The notes under the pieces were generated by a model. It was not told the origin of the DNA. It searched no databases and was given only the letters and a program-made list of their open reading frames with translations. A program made the translations under genes and the position numbers. From assembly GCA_949948895.1 (NCBI GenBank), contig CATLHE010000010.1, positions 1 through 64,000 on the forward strand: a DNA stretch of 64,000 nucleotides. The letters run 5' to 3'. Numbering within the stretch: the stretch's first letter is position 1; the number at the start of each line of letters is the position of its first letter. The DNA comes from an uncultured Christensenella sp. Lineage in GTDB: Bacteria; Bacillota; Clostridia; Christensenellales; Pumilibacteraceae. This document shows, piece after piece, positions 51,501-58,894 of the stretch.

Positions 51501-52240
51501 CGTGCATAGTGTTTACGGTGCTTCCGTTTACGCGCAAGCCTAAGCCCGAGACAGTAGACGGCGGCAAAGGTGGCGCGCCTGCGGACGTCGACGGTGCGAC
51601 TGAAAGCGCCGACGGCATAGCGTCGAGCGACAGCGGCAATGTAGATATCGCAGATGCAGAAGGACATTCTGAAGATACTGCGGACGCAGACGCTAAAGAC
51701 GAGGTCAGTGAAGAAAATCTTTCGCAAACAGCTGAGACTGCGGCGGTTTCAGACGAAACGATAGCCGAAGCAGTCGAACCCGATACGGCGGAATCGCCCG
51801 AAATATCGGCAAAAGAACCCGTTACAGGCGATGAACATAAAGAAGCGGAAACCGTCGCGTCCGAAAAAGCGGATGAAACGGCAGCCGCGGATCAAAATGT
51901 AAAAGAGCAAGAATCGTCTGAAAAACAGCCCGTCAAGCGTGCTTCGACAAAACAGTCTTCGGGAGCTAAGACTTCCGCGGCTGCAAAAAAGCCGACGGCA
52001 AGTAAGTCGTCTGCAAAGTCGACGGCGACGGGCGCGGCGAAGTCCTCGACGGCTAAATCCACTGCCGCGGCAAAATCGAAATCCACAACGACAAAGTCGA
52101 CGGCAAGCAAGACGGCAACGGCTAAATCGACGGCGAGTAAGACTTCAACTGCAAAATCGAATTCGGGAAAATCGACTGCAAAAAAGGCTTCTCAAAACAA
52201 CGACGGCGCAAGTTCGTCAGAGGATAAAGCGTCCGATTAA
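48599..52240 (+). CDS. Membrane-anchored, circularly permuted GH3 glycosidase with Lys/Ser/Thr/Ala-rich C-terminal tail
   Basis: Start ATG 48599 with AAGGAG; an upstream in-frame start is not supported. The protein has 1,213 residues. One membrane helix (~20-42) precedes the extracellular part. The GH3 domains are in swapped order: first the alpha/beta C-domain (VIVVLNVCNNIELGFI; GIPGQSGAIAIPEIIKGTVNPSGRISDTLP) and fibronectin-III domain (GYGLSYTTFKW...VKVKVENTGSVAGRDVVQLY), then the TIM barrel with KHFAVSEAG, ESYLRPFEIAVKEGKANAIMSAFNRVGG and VITDWYM, nucleophile Asp874. A second membrane helix (~940-962) leads to a ~240-residue tail, first acidic and then built of Lys-Ser-Thr-Ala repeats like a histone H1 tail. 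By topology the tail should be cytoplasmic. Likely a beta-glucosidase releasing glucose from laminari-oligosaccharides. The tail is highly unusual for a GH3. Confidence 0.9.
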   Translation: MSKSKRGSGVFKRSNAKLIALPIVAVICVVVIVLANYYLNYYKSLLYRVFGGDGVSVSASATELVEADKVVRRTAEESMVLLYNDQGFLPKRDIKKVNLFGWGSTDSGFLLTGGGSGGATILDTDRNGNKRTKLDLNDAFKEAGIEYNTTLYNAYKDFSSFDADYRKTGTTGANVVESLKNPGASWYTEKRMTQAKQYSDVAVAVISRWGAENASHSELRSVGGYSDGKFLELTKEELAMFDALEANGFNVIVVLNVCNNIELGFIEDYDCIKACIFAGIPGQSGAIAIPEIIKGTVNPSGRISDTLPYDYQTNDPTYVNAVKSGNDIVYQEGIYFGYKWYETADVEKYFNEVDNRFGTGYDGVVQFPFGYGLSYTTFKWTTDFSNVTSLTADGKYEVKVKVENTGSVAGRDVVQLYGHAPYVNGKVEKAERVLLDFAKTSLLEAGQSETVTLSFSAYDLASYDEYDKNANNHTGYELDAGEYRIEVMQNAHEYKNAEPTEGDTGDYKRVNLASAILFDNDPTTGKKVENLFTGANAYAGCPIDGNSNISYLSREDGFANFPQSAAARSGNVPTLDQIKAASKARYDETKVNAKVQYGKNASMFLVGTKKSDGNIDRVSLDTLSGEGDSAVTLSYNTYILEFLMEDTDSSLWESFLNQVTREETKNLIGRGGFQTIALYSLGKPRCVDKDGPAGFNNSVDDALEAKSDQYTLFCSESLAGCGFSKEIAYAIGEAQAKIGNSVGFQGWYGPGVNLHRSVYNSRNYEYYSEDAVLSGKLAAGTIKGAYDNNMYCYLKHFAVSEAGFNAKNLNTWLTEQSLRESYLRPFEIAVKEGKANAIMSAFNRVGGVLSGYNYALLTDVLRDEWGFKGSVITDWYMGNDGYMSDYEAGVLAGNNLWLAGTSPEEANINLDDKYVAYAARQSVKGIMYTFIDTNLTASDIKINPAPRSALVVTVWVLINVVFGLGIAACIVFTVLPFTRKPKPETVDGGKGGAPADVDGATESADGIASSDSGNVDIADAEGHSEDTADADAKDEVSEENLSQTAETAAVSDETIAEAVEPDTAESPEISAKEPVTGDEHKEAETVASEKADETAAADQNVKEQESSEKQPVKRASTKQSSGAKTSAAAKKPTASKSSAKSTATGAAKSSTAKSTAAAKSKSTTTKSTASKTATAKSTASKTSTAKSNSGKSTAKKASQNNDGASSSEDKASD

Positions 52241-52254
52241 TATCGGAATTTAAA

Positions 52255-52302
52255 GGTGATTACTACAAGTTGTAGCAATTCATAAAAACATAATATGGAG
52301 GG
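52255..52302 (+). promoter_or_regulatory. Conserved leader hairpin before the second Big2 lipoprotein
   Basis: GGTGATTACTACAAGTTGTAG with stem CTACAA / TTGTAG, then CATAAAAA and GGAGG. Matches the element at 46699-46739 in sequence, order and distance to the start codon. Confidence 0.6.
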
Positions 52303-52308
52303 AAATGT

Positions 52309-54126
52309 ATGAAAAGGCTAAAATTCGGAAAACTGAGTTCGATAGTTTGCGCATTGCTTGCGCTTGTGCTCGTTTTCTCTCTGGCTGCCTGCGGAGACAA
52401 AAAAGACAATGGCGGCAATAATAACGGTAACGGGCTTGCTCTTAATACTCAGTCCGTGTCTGTTGACATCGGCGCTTCTGCACCTGTTCTCGTTACTTCG
52501 GCAGTTACGGAAGACGTTGTTTGGTCGAGTTCGAACGAAGACGTAGCGACCGTAGTGGGTAGCGGTAACGGCAAGAGAATGGGTACCGTCGAAGGCGTAG
52601 CTGCAGGTACTGCGACGATCACGGCGACTTCGGGCGGCAAATCGGCAACTTGTAAAGTTACCGTAACGGAAGCCGAAGTTGTTACGATAACCAAGGACGG
52701 AACAGCCGCGCCCGCGTCTATCGCGCTTACCGGCAAGGATGCAAGCGTTCAGCTTGCGGCAAGCTCTTCCAAAAATCACGAAATAACGTGGACGTCCAAT
52801 AAGCCTCTTATCGTCTCCGTTGAAAACGGTTTGGTGAAAGCTCTCGAAAACAGCGGCACGGCTATCGTTACAGCCCAATGCTCGACGCACTCCGACGTAC
52901 TCGCAACTGTCGAAATAGTCGTAGGTAGCGGCGAAGATTCACGTTACGACATGAAGAACGGAACGGAAGGCACCGCGGCGTACGCTCTTAAAAATCATGA
53001 GTGGTGCGCTTGGACTGAGTGGGGCGGCATTACTAAAGCCGTTTACGATAACGGCGTTGTCAAGTTCGCGTTTACCAATAACGATTGGACGCAAGAAGGC
53101 GGCGAGTTCTACTGCGTACAGCTGTTCTATGCGCATGAAGACAGAAGCAGTTTTGTTGAAAACACCACGTATAAGCTTTCGTTCAAGCTTAAATCGAATG
53201 CGGCGGGCAGAGTTACGATCAACGGCATGCAGCTCCGTATAGCCGAGAGCGAAACGCCCGTAGAGTACGTGGTTTACTACAATCACAATAACGCCCTTGC
53301 CGACTTTAACATGCAGTTCGGTCAGGCGGGACAGCATCCGTCCGATATGGTTGCGGGCGAGTTTGAGCTCAGCGATTTCAAATGGGAAGAAGCAGGCCCT
53401 GCGGTCAAACTCGCGGCTCCTTCGTTCACCTATGACGCAAGCACCAAGAAGATAGCCATCACCGACAGTAACCCCGCGGGCAGCTGCACGTACAGGCTTG
53501 ATTTCTATCAGGGCGGCGTTGCAAAGGGCTCGGTCAACGTTACAAACGGCGGCGTCGTTTCTACGTCTACTATATCCTCTAACGGCGAATACGACGTATA
53601 TCTTGTAGCGGTATCCACCAACCCGCACTTTACCAATTCGGATAAGTCGACAGCCACGGCGACCATAACCGTAAGCAACGACAAAGTAACGATCGCGAGC
53701 GGCGATCAGACGGCGGCTATCAATGCTCCCGGCAGCTGGCGCTATTTTGCGATGGGCGGCGCTACGGTCAGCCCCGATCCGTATATCGAGAACGACGTTA
53801 TCCATATCGCTTATACCAACAATAACGGTAACGGCGGTTACGGAATGCAAATGTTCTATGAGGGCGCGTCGGTAGTCACGGGCAACAGCTATACCGTTAC
53901 GTGCAAAGTAAAATCGCTCGGCTCCACCGGTAGAATAACCGTAAACGGTAAAGAAGTTTCGTTTACCTCGGCGGGCGAGACGAAAGAGATCACCGTTACC
54001 TATGTGGAAAGCGGCGGCGACGGTACGGAATCTTCCGGCTACACCGGCGCGTCGGTAGCTATCGTATTCGGTACGGGCGACGGTTCGTACGAGATATCCG
54101 AGTTTGCTATCAATCCCGCAGCATAA
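52309..54126 (+). CDS. Surface lipoprotein with Big2 repeats and carbohydrate-binding-like domains (second copy)
   Basis: A 605-residue paralogue of the 46750 product: nearly the same signal (MKRLKFGKLSSIVCALLALVLVFSLAACG), two Big2 domains (~45-120, ~125-205), and a CBM-like beta-sandwich with NHEWCAWTEWGG and VQLFYAHED (~210-365). A fibronectin-like linker follows (~370-455), and then a second sandwich (SWRYFAMGGATVS...MQMFYEGASVVTGNSYTV). Aromatic-rich loops suggest glycan binding. No catalytic residues are visible. GGAGGG precedes the ATG. It is separated from GH3 only by the conserved hairpin and likely belongs to the same transcript. A second binding protein may widen ligand range. Confidence 0.8.
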   Translation: MKRLKFGKLSSIVCALLALVLVFSLAACGDKKDNGGNNNGNGLALNTQSVSVDIGASAPVLVTSAVTEDVVWSSSNEDVATVVGSGNGKRMGTVEGVAAGTATITATSGGKSATCKVTVTEAEVVTITKDGTAAPASIALTGKDASVQLAASSSKNHEITWTSNKPLIVSVENGLVKALENSGTAIVTAQCSTHSDVLATVEIVVGSGEDSRYDMKNGTEGTAAYALKNHEWCAWTEWGGITKAVYDNGVVKFAFTNNDWTQEGGEFYCVQLFYAHEDRSSFVENTTYKLSFKLKSNAAGRVTINGMQLRIAESETPVEYVVYYNHNNALADFNMQFGQAGQHPSDMVAGEFELSDFKWEEAGPAVKLAAPSFTYDASTKKIAITDSNPAGSCTYRLDFYQGGVAKGSVNVTNGGVVSTSTISSNGEYDVYLVAVSTNPHFTNSDKSTATATITVSNDKVTIASGDQTAAINAPGSWRYFAMGGATVSPDPYIENDVIHIAYTNNNGNGGYGMQMFYEGASVVTGNSYTVTCKVKSLGSTGRITVNGKEVSFTSAGETKEITVTYVESGGDGTESSGYTGASVAIVFGTGDGSYEISEFAINPAA

Positions 54127-54144
54127 TCGATCAAAAGCCAAAAG

Positions 54145-54177
54145 ACGGCGTAGCGGTAATTGCCGCTGCGCCGTTTT
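54145..54177 (+). terminator. Terminator after the second Big2 lipoprotein
   Basis: ACGGCGTAGCGG / CCGCTGCGCCGT (one mismatch) with a 6-base loop, then TTTTAA. Confidence 0.88.
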
Positions 54178-54270
54178 AAGTGGCGACGATATTTAAAGCC
54201 GATAAACCGAACGCGTTTTTTCGCTATATCGACAGAATGTGCAAAAATCAAGCCAAATCGGTTTACGGTA

Positions 54271-54299
54271 TTGCTATTTTTTAAAAAGTTTGGTATAAT
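54271..54299 (+). promoter_or_regulatory. Promoter of the cytosolic GH3 gene
   Basis: TTGCTA (54271-54276), 17-base spacer, extended -10 TGGTATAAT (TATAAT 54294-54299). Confidence 0.8.
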
Positions 54300-54324
54300 C
54301 GAATAAACGTACAAAGAGGTGGAA

Positions 54325-56844
54325 ATGGACAGACCGATAATAGATAAACTGTCGTTGAGACAAAAAGCGGAACTTTTAACGGGCAAAGACTTTTGGTCTA
54401 CCCGTGATATCGACGAACTCGGTATACCGAGCATATATCTCTCGGACGGACCGCACGGACTGCGCAAGCAGGCCGCCGCCGCCGATCATTTGGGGCTCAA
54501 CGCGAGTATTCCCGCAACCTGTTTCCCGACTGCCGCGACCATGGCAAACAGCTTCAACGAGGCGCTCGGTGAGGAAATGGGAAGAGCATTGGGCGAGGAA
54601 GCGGCGTCGCAAAGCGTAAACGTTTTGCTCGGTCCGGGTATCAACGTTAAGCGCAATCCGCGTTGCGGCAGAAACTTCGAATACTTTTCCGAAGACCCGT
54701 ATCTCGCGGGTAAAATGGCAGCGTCGTATATTCGCGGTATTCAGGAAAACGGCACTTCCGCATGCGTTAAGCATTTTGCGGCAAACAACCAGGAAGAGCG
54801 CCGCATGGTCTCCGATTCGGTCATCGACGAGCGCACGCTTCGAGAGATATACCTCACGGCGTTTGAGATAGCCGTAAAAGAAGGAAAGACAAAGTCGCTC
54901 ATGACGTCGTACAATAAGATTAACGGCGTCCATGCCGACGAGAACGAGCATCTTATACGCGATATACTCCGCGGCGAGTGGGGCTTTGACGGCGCTATCG
55001 TTTCCGACTGGGCGGGGTGCAATAACAAAGTCGCGTCCACCAAAGCGGGCAGCGATCTTGAAATGCCGTCGTGCAAGTACGGCGCGGACGATATAGTCAA
55101 AGCCGTCGAAAGCGGCGAGCTCGGTATCGAATATGTTGACGAGTGCGTTTTGCGCGTACTCGAGCTTATCGAGAGCACTTCGGCGGGAGAAAAGGGCAAG
55201 CCGTTCGACGTAGAAGCGCATCATAAGCTCGCCCAAAAATGCGCGGAAGACAGTATTGTGCTTCTTAAAAACAACGGCGTTTTGCCGCTTGTAGCCGACG
55301 TTAAAGTAGCCGTTATAGGCGATTTTGCCGAGAATTTGAGGTATCAAGGCGCAGGCTCGTCTATTGTCAATCCGACGGTGCTCAACCGCTTTACGGAGAT
55401 TCTGCATAAGCCCGCGCCAAAAAACAAGCCCTATAAGCAGGGCGTAGGCACGACGGGCGGAAAAACCGAGATAAAAGTCGTCGAGTCGATAGTCGAGGAT
55501 TTCGACGAGTACACGCTAAACGTAGTCGGTTATGAAAAGGGTTTCGACCGTTACGGCAAGAAGAGTAACGGGCTCTTGAAAAAAGCCTGCCGATTGGCGG
55601 AAAGCTCCGACGTTGTGCTCATGTTCCTAGGGCTCGACGAGGTCAGCGAAGCCGAGGGCTTGGACAGAGAAAATATCGGTATTCCGTATAATCAGATAAA
55701 GCTGTACAGGGCGATAAAGGCGACGGGCAAAAAAGTCGTTGTCGTCTTGTCGTGCGGGAGCGCGGTGCGCCTCGGGTTCATGGACGACGCCGACGCTATC
55801 GTTTACGCGTGCTTATCCGGTCAGGCGTGCGCGGACGCCATACTCAACGTTATAACGGGCGTAGTCAATCCAAGCGGTAAGCTTGCCGAAACGTTCCCCA
55901 AAAAGTATGCCGATTGCCCGACGAGCGGGTATTTCCCCGGAAAGGAAATGACGGTCGAATACCGCGAAGGTCCGTTTATCGGGTACAGATATTACGACAC
56001 AGCAAACGTAGACGTTTTGTATCCGTTCGGGTTTGGGCTTTCTTATACCCGTTTCGAGTATTCGGGACTCAAGATCGATAAAGACGGCGTTTTGTTCGAC
56101 GTATCAAACGTAGGCGAACGCGACGGCGCCGAGATCGCTCAGCTTTACATATCCAAAGCCGACAGCGCAATCATTCGTCCGCAAAAAGAACTGAAAGGCT
56201 TTGCCAAGGTCTATCTTCGGGCAGGCGAAACGGCGCGCGTACATATCCCGTTCGACGACAAGTCGTTCAGATACTTCGACGTTAAAAACAACGAGTGGGC
56301 TGTCGAGGCGGGCGAGTACGGCATAATGATAGGCGCGTCGTCGCGGGATATTCGGCTCGAGGGAAGCGTCAAACGCGACGGAATTACGCCCGAGTTCGAT
56401 AAAACGAGCCTGCCGTCATATTGCGTAGGCAATATCAAAAAAGTGAGCGACGCCGAGTTTAAAGCGTTGCTCGGACACGATATACCGCCCTCGGGCTATA
56501 AGTTCTATAAAAAGAAGCGAATGGTCATAGACGAGAATTGTACCGTTTCCGATCTCAGGTATTCCAAACGTTGGATAGGTAGGGCTTTTTCGGGCGCGAT
56601 ACGGTTTGCCATAAGCCTTTTGCAAGCCATAGGCAAGCGCACGACAGCCAATACTTTGGTCATGGGCGTGTTGCATCAACCCGTACGCGGGCTTGCCAAG
56701 TTCGGCGGCATGTCGCGCCGTCAGTTGGAAGGTATGCTCCTTATGTTTAACGGGCACTTGTTTAAAGGTCTGCACTACCTGACTTCCAAGAGCAAGGAAG
56801 AAAAAGACGCGATAAAGGCGCAAAAAGCCGCGCGCGACAAATAA
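54325..56844 (+). CDS. Cytosolic GH3 beta-glucosidase
   Basis: An 839-residue enzyme in the usual GH3 order. The start is placed at ATG 54325 with AGAGGTGG upstream; a GTG two codons earlier is possible. The TIM barrel has YLSDGPHGLRKQ, LGPGINVKRNPRCGRNFEYFSEDPYLAG, KHFAANNQE and IVSDWAG with nucleophile Asp228. The alpha/beta domain has LGLDEVSEAEGLDRENIGIP, probably containing the acid/base Glu. A fibronectin-III domain follows (GFGLSYTRFEYSG...VSNVGERDGAEIAQLYIS). The C-terminal ~130 residues are an extra basic, helical segment. There is no signal peptide, so it should hydrolyse imported cello- or laminari-oligosaccharides in the cytoplasm. It has its own promoter behind a terminator. Confidence 0.94.
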   Translation: MDRPIIDKLSLRQKAELLTGKDFWSTRDIDELGIPSIYLSDGPHGLRKQAAAADHLGLNASIPATCFPTAATMANSFNEALGEEMGRALGEEAASQSVNVLLGPGINVKRNPRCGRNFEYFSEDPYLAGKMAASYIRGIQENGTSACVKHFAANNQEERRMVSDSVIDERTLREIYLTAFEIAVKEGKTKSLMTSYNKINGVHADENEHLIRDILRGEWGFDGAIVSDWAGCNNKVASTKAGSDLEMPSCKYGADDIVKAVESGELGIEYVDECVLRVLELIESTSAGEKGKPFDVEAHHKLAQKCAEDSIVLLKNNGVLPLVADVKVAVIGDFAENLRYQGAGSSIVNPTVLNRFTEILHKPAPKNKPYKQGVGTTGGKTEIKVVESIVEDFDEYTLNVVGYEKGFDRYGKKSNGLLKKACRLAESSDVVLMFLGLDEVSEAEGLDRENIGIPYNQIKLYRAIKATGKKVVVVLSCGSAVRLGFMDDADAIVYACLSGQACADAILNVITGVVNPSGKLAETFPKKYADCPTSGYFPGKEMTVEYREGPFIGYRYYDTANVDVLYPFGFGLSYTRFEYSGLKIDKDGVLFDVSNVGERDGAEIAQLYISKADSAIIRPQKELKGFAKVYLRAGETARVHIPFDDKSFRYFDVKNNEWAVEAGEYGIMIGASSRDIRLEGSVKRDGITPEFDKTSLPSYCVGNIKKVSDAEFKALLGHDIPPSGYKFYKKKRMVIDENCTVSDLRYSKRWIGRAFSGAIRFAISLLQAIGKRTTANTLVMGVLHQPVRGLAKFGGMSRRQLEGMLLMFNGHLFKGLHYLTSKSKEEKDAIKAQKAARDK

Positions 56845-56882
56845 ACCGCATAAATTATCGAGCGGATCGGAGTAGGATTATT

Positions 56883-57452
56883 ATGGAGTATACGCTTGAG
56901 CAAAAATACGAGCTCATATCGCAAGACGCATTAATGTTCGATTCCAAAGATCCAATCGACATTGTAAAGGGGCTGATGCATCGCGAATATGTAAATATAC
57001 ACGGTCCGGAGCATCATTTTCTGGACGGCGTCGCGTTTTTGGTCGCTTATAAAAATGCGGGCGGTAAGCTTGACATTGCCGATGCCGTAAAAAAATTAAA
57101 AGAGCGAACGGTAAAAATGCCCGGCGCGATGTGCGGATTATGGGGTATATGCGGTTCGGTTGCGGCGGTCGGCGCGGCGTTGTCGATCATACACGAGACC
57201 GGTCCGCTATCCGACGATCGGTTTTATAAAGATCATATGGAGTATACCTCTTCGGTATTGCACGATATGAGTGTTGTCGGCGGACCGCGCTGTTGTAAGA
57301 GAAATGCGTTCTTGTCATTGACAAGGGCAAGCGAGTTCGTCAAAGATAAATACGGCGTAGAAATGGTATGCGGAAATACGGATTGCGAGTTTTCTGACAG
57401 AAATGTGCAGTGCATAAAAGAAAGATGCCCGTTCTATAAAAAACGTGCATAG
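56883..57452 (+). CDS. DUF5714-like cysteine-rich protein
   Basis: A 189-residue protein with a pattern I associate with DUF5714: IHGPEHHFLDGVAFLVAY, PGAMCGLWGICGSVAAVGAALSI (CGxWGxCG near residue 84), VVGGPRCCKRNAFLSLTRA, and C-terminal cysteines (CGNTDCEF, CIKERCPFY). About eight Cys plus two His suggest binding of an Fe-S cluster or another metal. The family often neighbours radical-SAM or methyltransferase genes in anaerobes; none is present here. A start at 56883 has AGTAGGA upstream. It may be co-transcribed with the GH3 gene 38 bases upstream, as no terminator separates them. Function unknown. Confidence 0.65.
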   Translation: MEYTLEQKYELISQDALMFDSKDPIDIVKGLMHREYVNIHGPEHHFLDGVAFLVAYKNAGGKLDIADAVKKLKERTVKMPGAMCGLWGICGSVAAVGAALSIIHETGPLSDDRFYKDHMEYTSSVLHDMSVVGGPRCCKRNAFLSLTRASEFVKDKYGVEMVCGNTDCEFSDRNVQCIKERCPFYKKRA

Positions 57453-57477
57453 GACAAATAAACAAAAGCAATAAAAA

Positions 57478-57513
57478 ACCCGATCGGAAGATAAACTGCG
57501 GTCGGGCTTTTTT
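57478..57513. terminator. Bidirectional terminator
   Basis: CCCGATCG / CGGTCGGG hairpin (one G:T pair) flanked by AAAAAA and TTTTTT. It serves the DUF5714-like gene (+) and the MmcQ/YjbR-like gene (-). Confidence 0.85.
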
Positions 57514-57546
57514 GTGTTTTACTGTGTGCGTAGTGCAGTACGCCGA

Positions 57547-58212
57547 CTAATGCGTTATGTCGTAGCTACGGTCGATACGCCGCTTTAATTCTTCGTCCGA
57601 TACAGAATTATCGAGACAAACGGTATACCAATGTTTTTTGTTCATGTGATAGCCGTAAAAATACTTTTTGCCGTCTATGAGTGAATCCAATAGCTCGGGT
57701 TCTTCGCGCTGATCAACTATTTCGATGGTACCGACGCCGTCCAATCCCAGCTTTTTGCGTTCTACGGTCAAGAGCGCGGCGTACCATTTATTATTGTCGC
57801 TTCTTCTGAATATGGCGTTATCGGGGAATTTTTCCCAAAGATATTCGGCGCTATTGCCGTATTTTTTGAACGCATACTCGATGAGCATTTTTGCCTGTGC
57901 GCTCTTGAATATCTGAGTGTGAAAACATTTTTCGGCTATGTCGAGTAAGACTTCCTCCGACGCCGCGCGAAGTTTTCCAACAAAAGCGCCGCTTGCCGCG
58001 TCTATATGATAGAGTGCGAAAGGCTCGGCGGTCGATATTTCTATAACGTCGGTCGTTATTTCTTTATCGGAAATTCTGACTTCGAGCGAGAACCGTCCGT
58101 CCGACATAAGGGTAGAATATGCGTAAATACCGCATGCGTACGTAAAACCGTATTCGAGCAGTTTGTCGGGATCGTAAGCTTTGCGCTTGAAAATATCGTT
58201 TGCTATCTCCAT
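57547..58212 (-). CDS. MmcQ/YjbR-family protein with extra N-terminal domain
   Basis: A 221-residue protein. The C-terminal ~105 residues match the CyaY-like MmcQ/YjbR fold: YLWEKFPDNAIFRRSDNNKWYAALLTVERKKLG, a strand-rich middle, then YHMNKKHWYTVCLDNSVSDEELKRRIDRSYDIT. The N-terminal ~110 residues (GFTYACGIYAYSTLMSDGRFSLEVRISD) form a partly beta domain found in longer family members. These proteins are commonly called DNA-binding, but the biochemical role is poorly established. It is a stand-alone gene on the minus strand; its promoter lies in the AT-rich gap before the divergent TetR gene. Confidence 0.8.
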   Translation of the reverse strand: MEIANDIFKRKAYDPDKLLEYGFTYACGIYAYSTLMSDGRFSLEVRISDKEITTDVIEISTAEPFALYHIDAASGAFVGKLRAASEEVLLDIAEKCFHTQIFKSAQAKMLIEYAFKKYGNSAEYLWEKFPDNAIFRRSDNNKWYAALLTVERKKLGLDGVGTIEIVDQREEPELLDSLIDGKKYFYGYHMNKKHWYTVCLDNSVSDEELKRRIDRSYDITH

Positions 58213-58362
58213 AGTCAGTCATCCTTGTTTGCGTATTCGAAGCTTAATTATACAATATAAAATTATAGCACATGCCGATAAATTGTCAAGCGCACAATCA
58301 TACGATCGTTCGCTTTGAAAATACGTAAGTATTATCGTTGTTAAATTAATGACTCTTATCGG

Positions 58363-58391
58363 TTGCGTTTTGTGCAGCAATAGTGTATAAT
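58363..58391 (+). promoter_or_regulatory. Promoter of the tetR-antiporter operon
   Basis: TTGCGT (58363-58368), 17-base spacer, perfect TATAAT (58386-58391). An in-frame ATG lies only 11 bases downstream (58403); GAGAGG at 58405-58410 may instead serve ATG 58424. Confidence 0.75.
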
Positions 58392-58423
58392 GGAAACAAA
58401 ATATGAGAGGTTTTGTTTCTGAT

Positions 58424-58894
58424 ATGAAAAATAGGATATTGGAAGTGTCGATATCAGGCTTGCAAAAAGACGGATTGAGGTTTTCCGTCGACACTATTGC
58501 AAAAGAACTCAAAATATCGAAAAAGACGGTGTATAAATATTTTCCGAGCAAGGAAGAACTGGCAGTCGCGGTATACGAAAAATTCTATTGTGACCTCGAT
58601 ATGGAATTGAGCGGGATAGACTCTATCGAAAACGATAAAGAATTTATACAAGTGCTTGATTTGTATTATAGGTCTTATTGTATGATACGCGAAGATATAT
58701 TTAATAAGTTTGCGTTGAACGATTCTATAAAAAACTATGCCTTGGTCAAGCACGGTATTATCGTCGAAAAATTCCGTAATTATATGCGAGGCGACAAAGA
58801 TACCGTCGTCTTTATAATCGACAGTGTGTTCGAAAAGCTTAACGGAGCTCCTCTGAATTTAGAGATAGCAAAAAAATTGGAGCAGTTGATATGA
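58424..58894 (+). CDS. TetR/AcrR-family transcriptional regulator
   Basis: A 156-residue regulator. The N-terminal helix-turn-helix is typical: ILEVSISGLQKDGLRFSVDTIAKELKISKKTVYKYFPSKEELAVAVYEKF. The C-terminal ligand domain is short and not diagnostic. The start is taken as ATG 58424 (MKNRILEV); ATG 58403 adds seven residues and would make a nearly leaderless message. The stop overlaps the antiporter start (ATGA), so the regulator most likely controls its own operon and the antiporter. The inducing signal is unknown. Confidence 0.88.
   Translation: MKNRILEVSISGLQKDGLRFSVDTIAKELKISKKTVYKYFPSKEELAVAVYEKFYCDLDMELSGIDSIENDKEFIQVLDLYYRSYCMIREDIFNKFALNDSIKNYALVKHGIIVEKFRNYMRGDKDTVVFIIDSVFEKLNGAPLNLEIAKKLEQLI

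Noticed and set aside
57725-58260. Two small plus-strand open frames opposite the MmcQ/YjbR-like gene
   Set aside because: They have no initiation signals, and the minus-strand gene has conserved family motifs and a terminator at its end.
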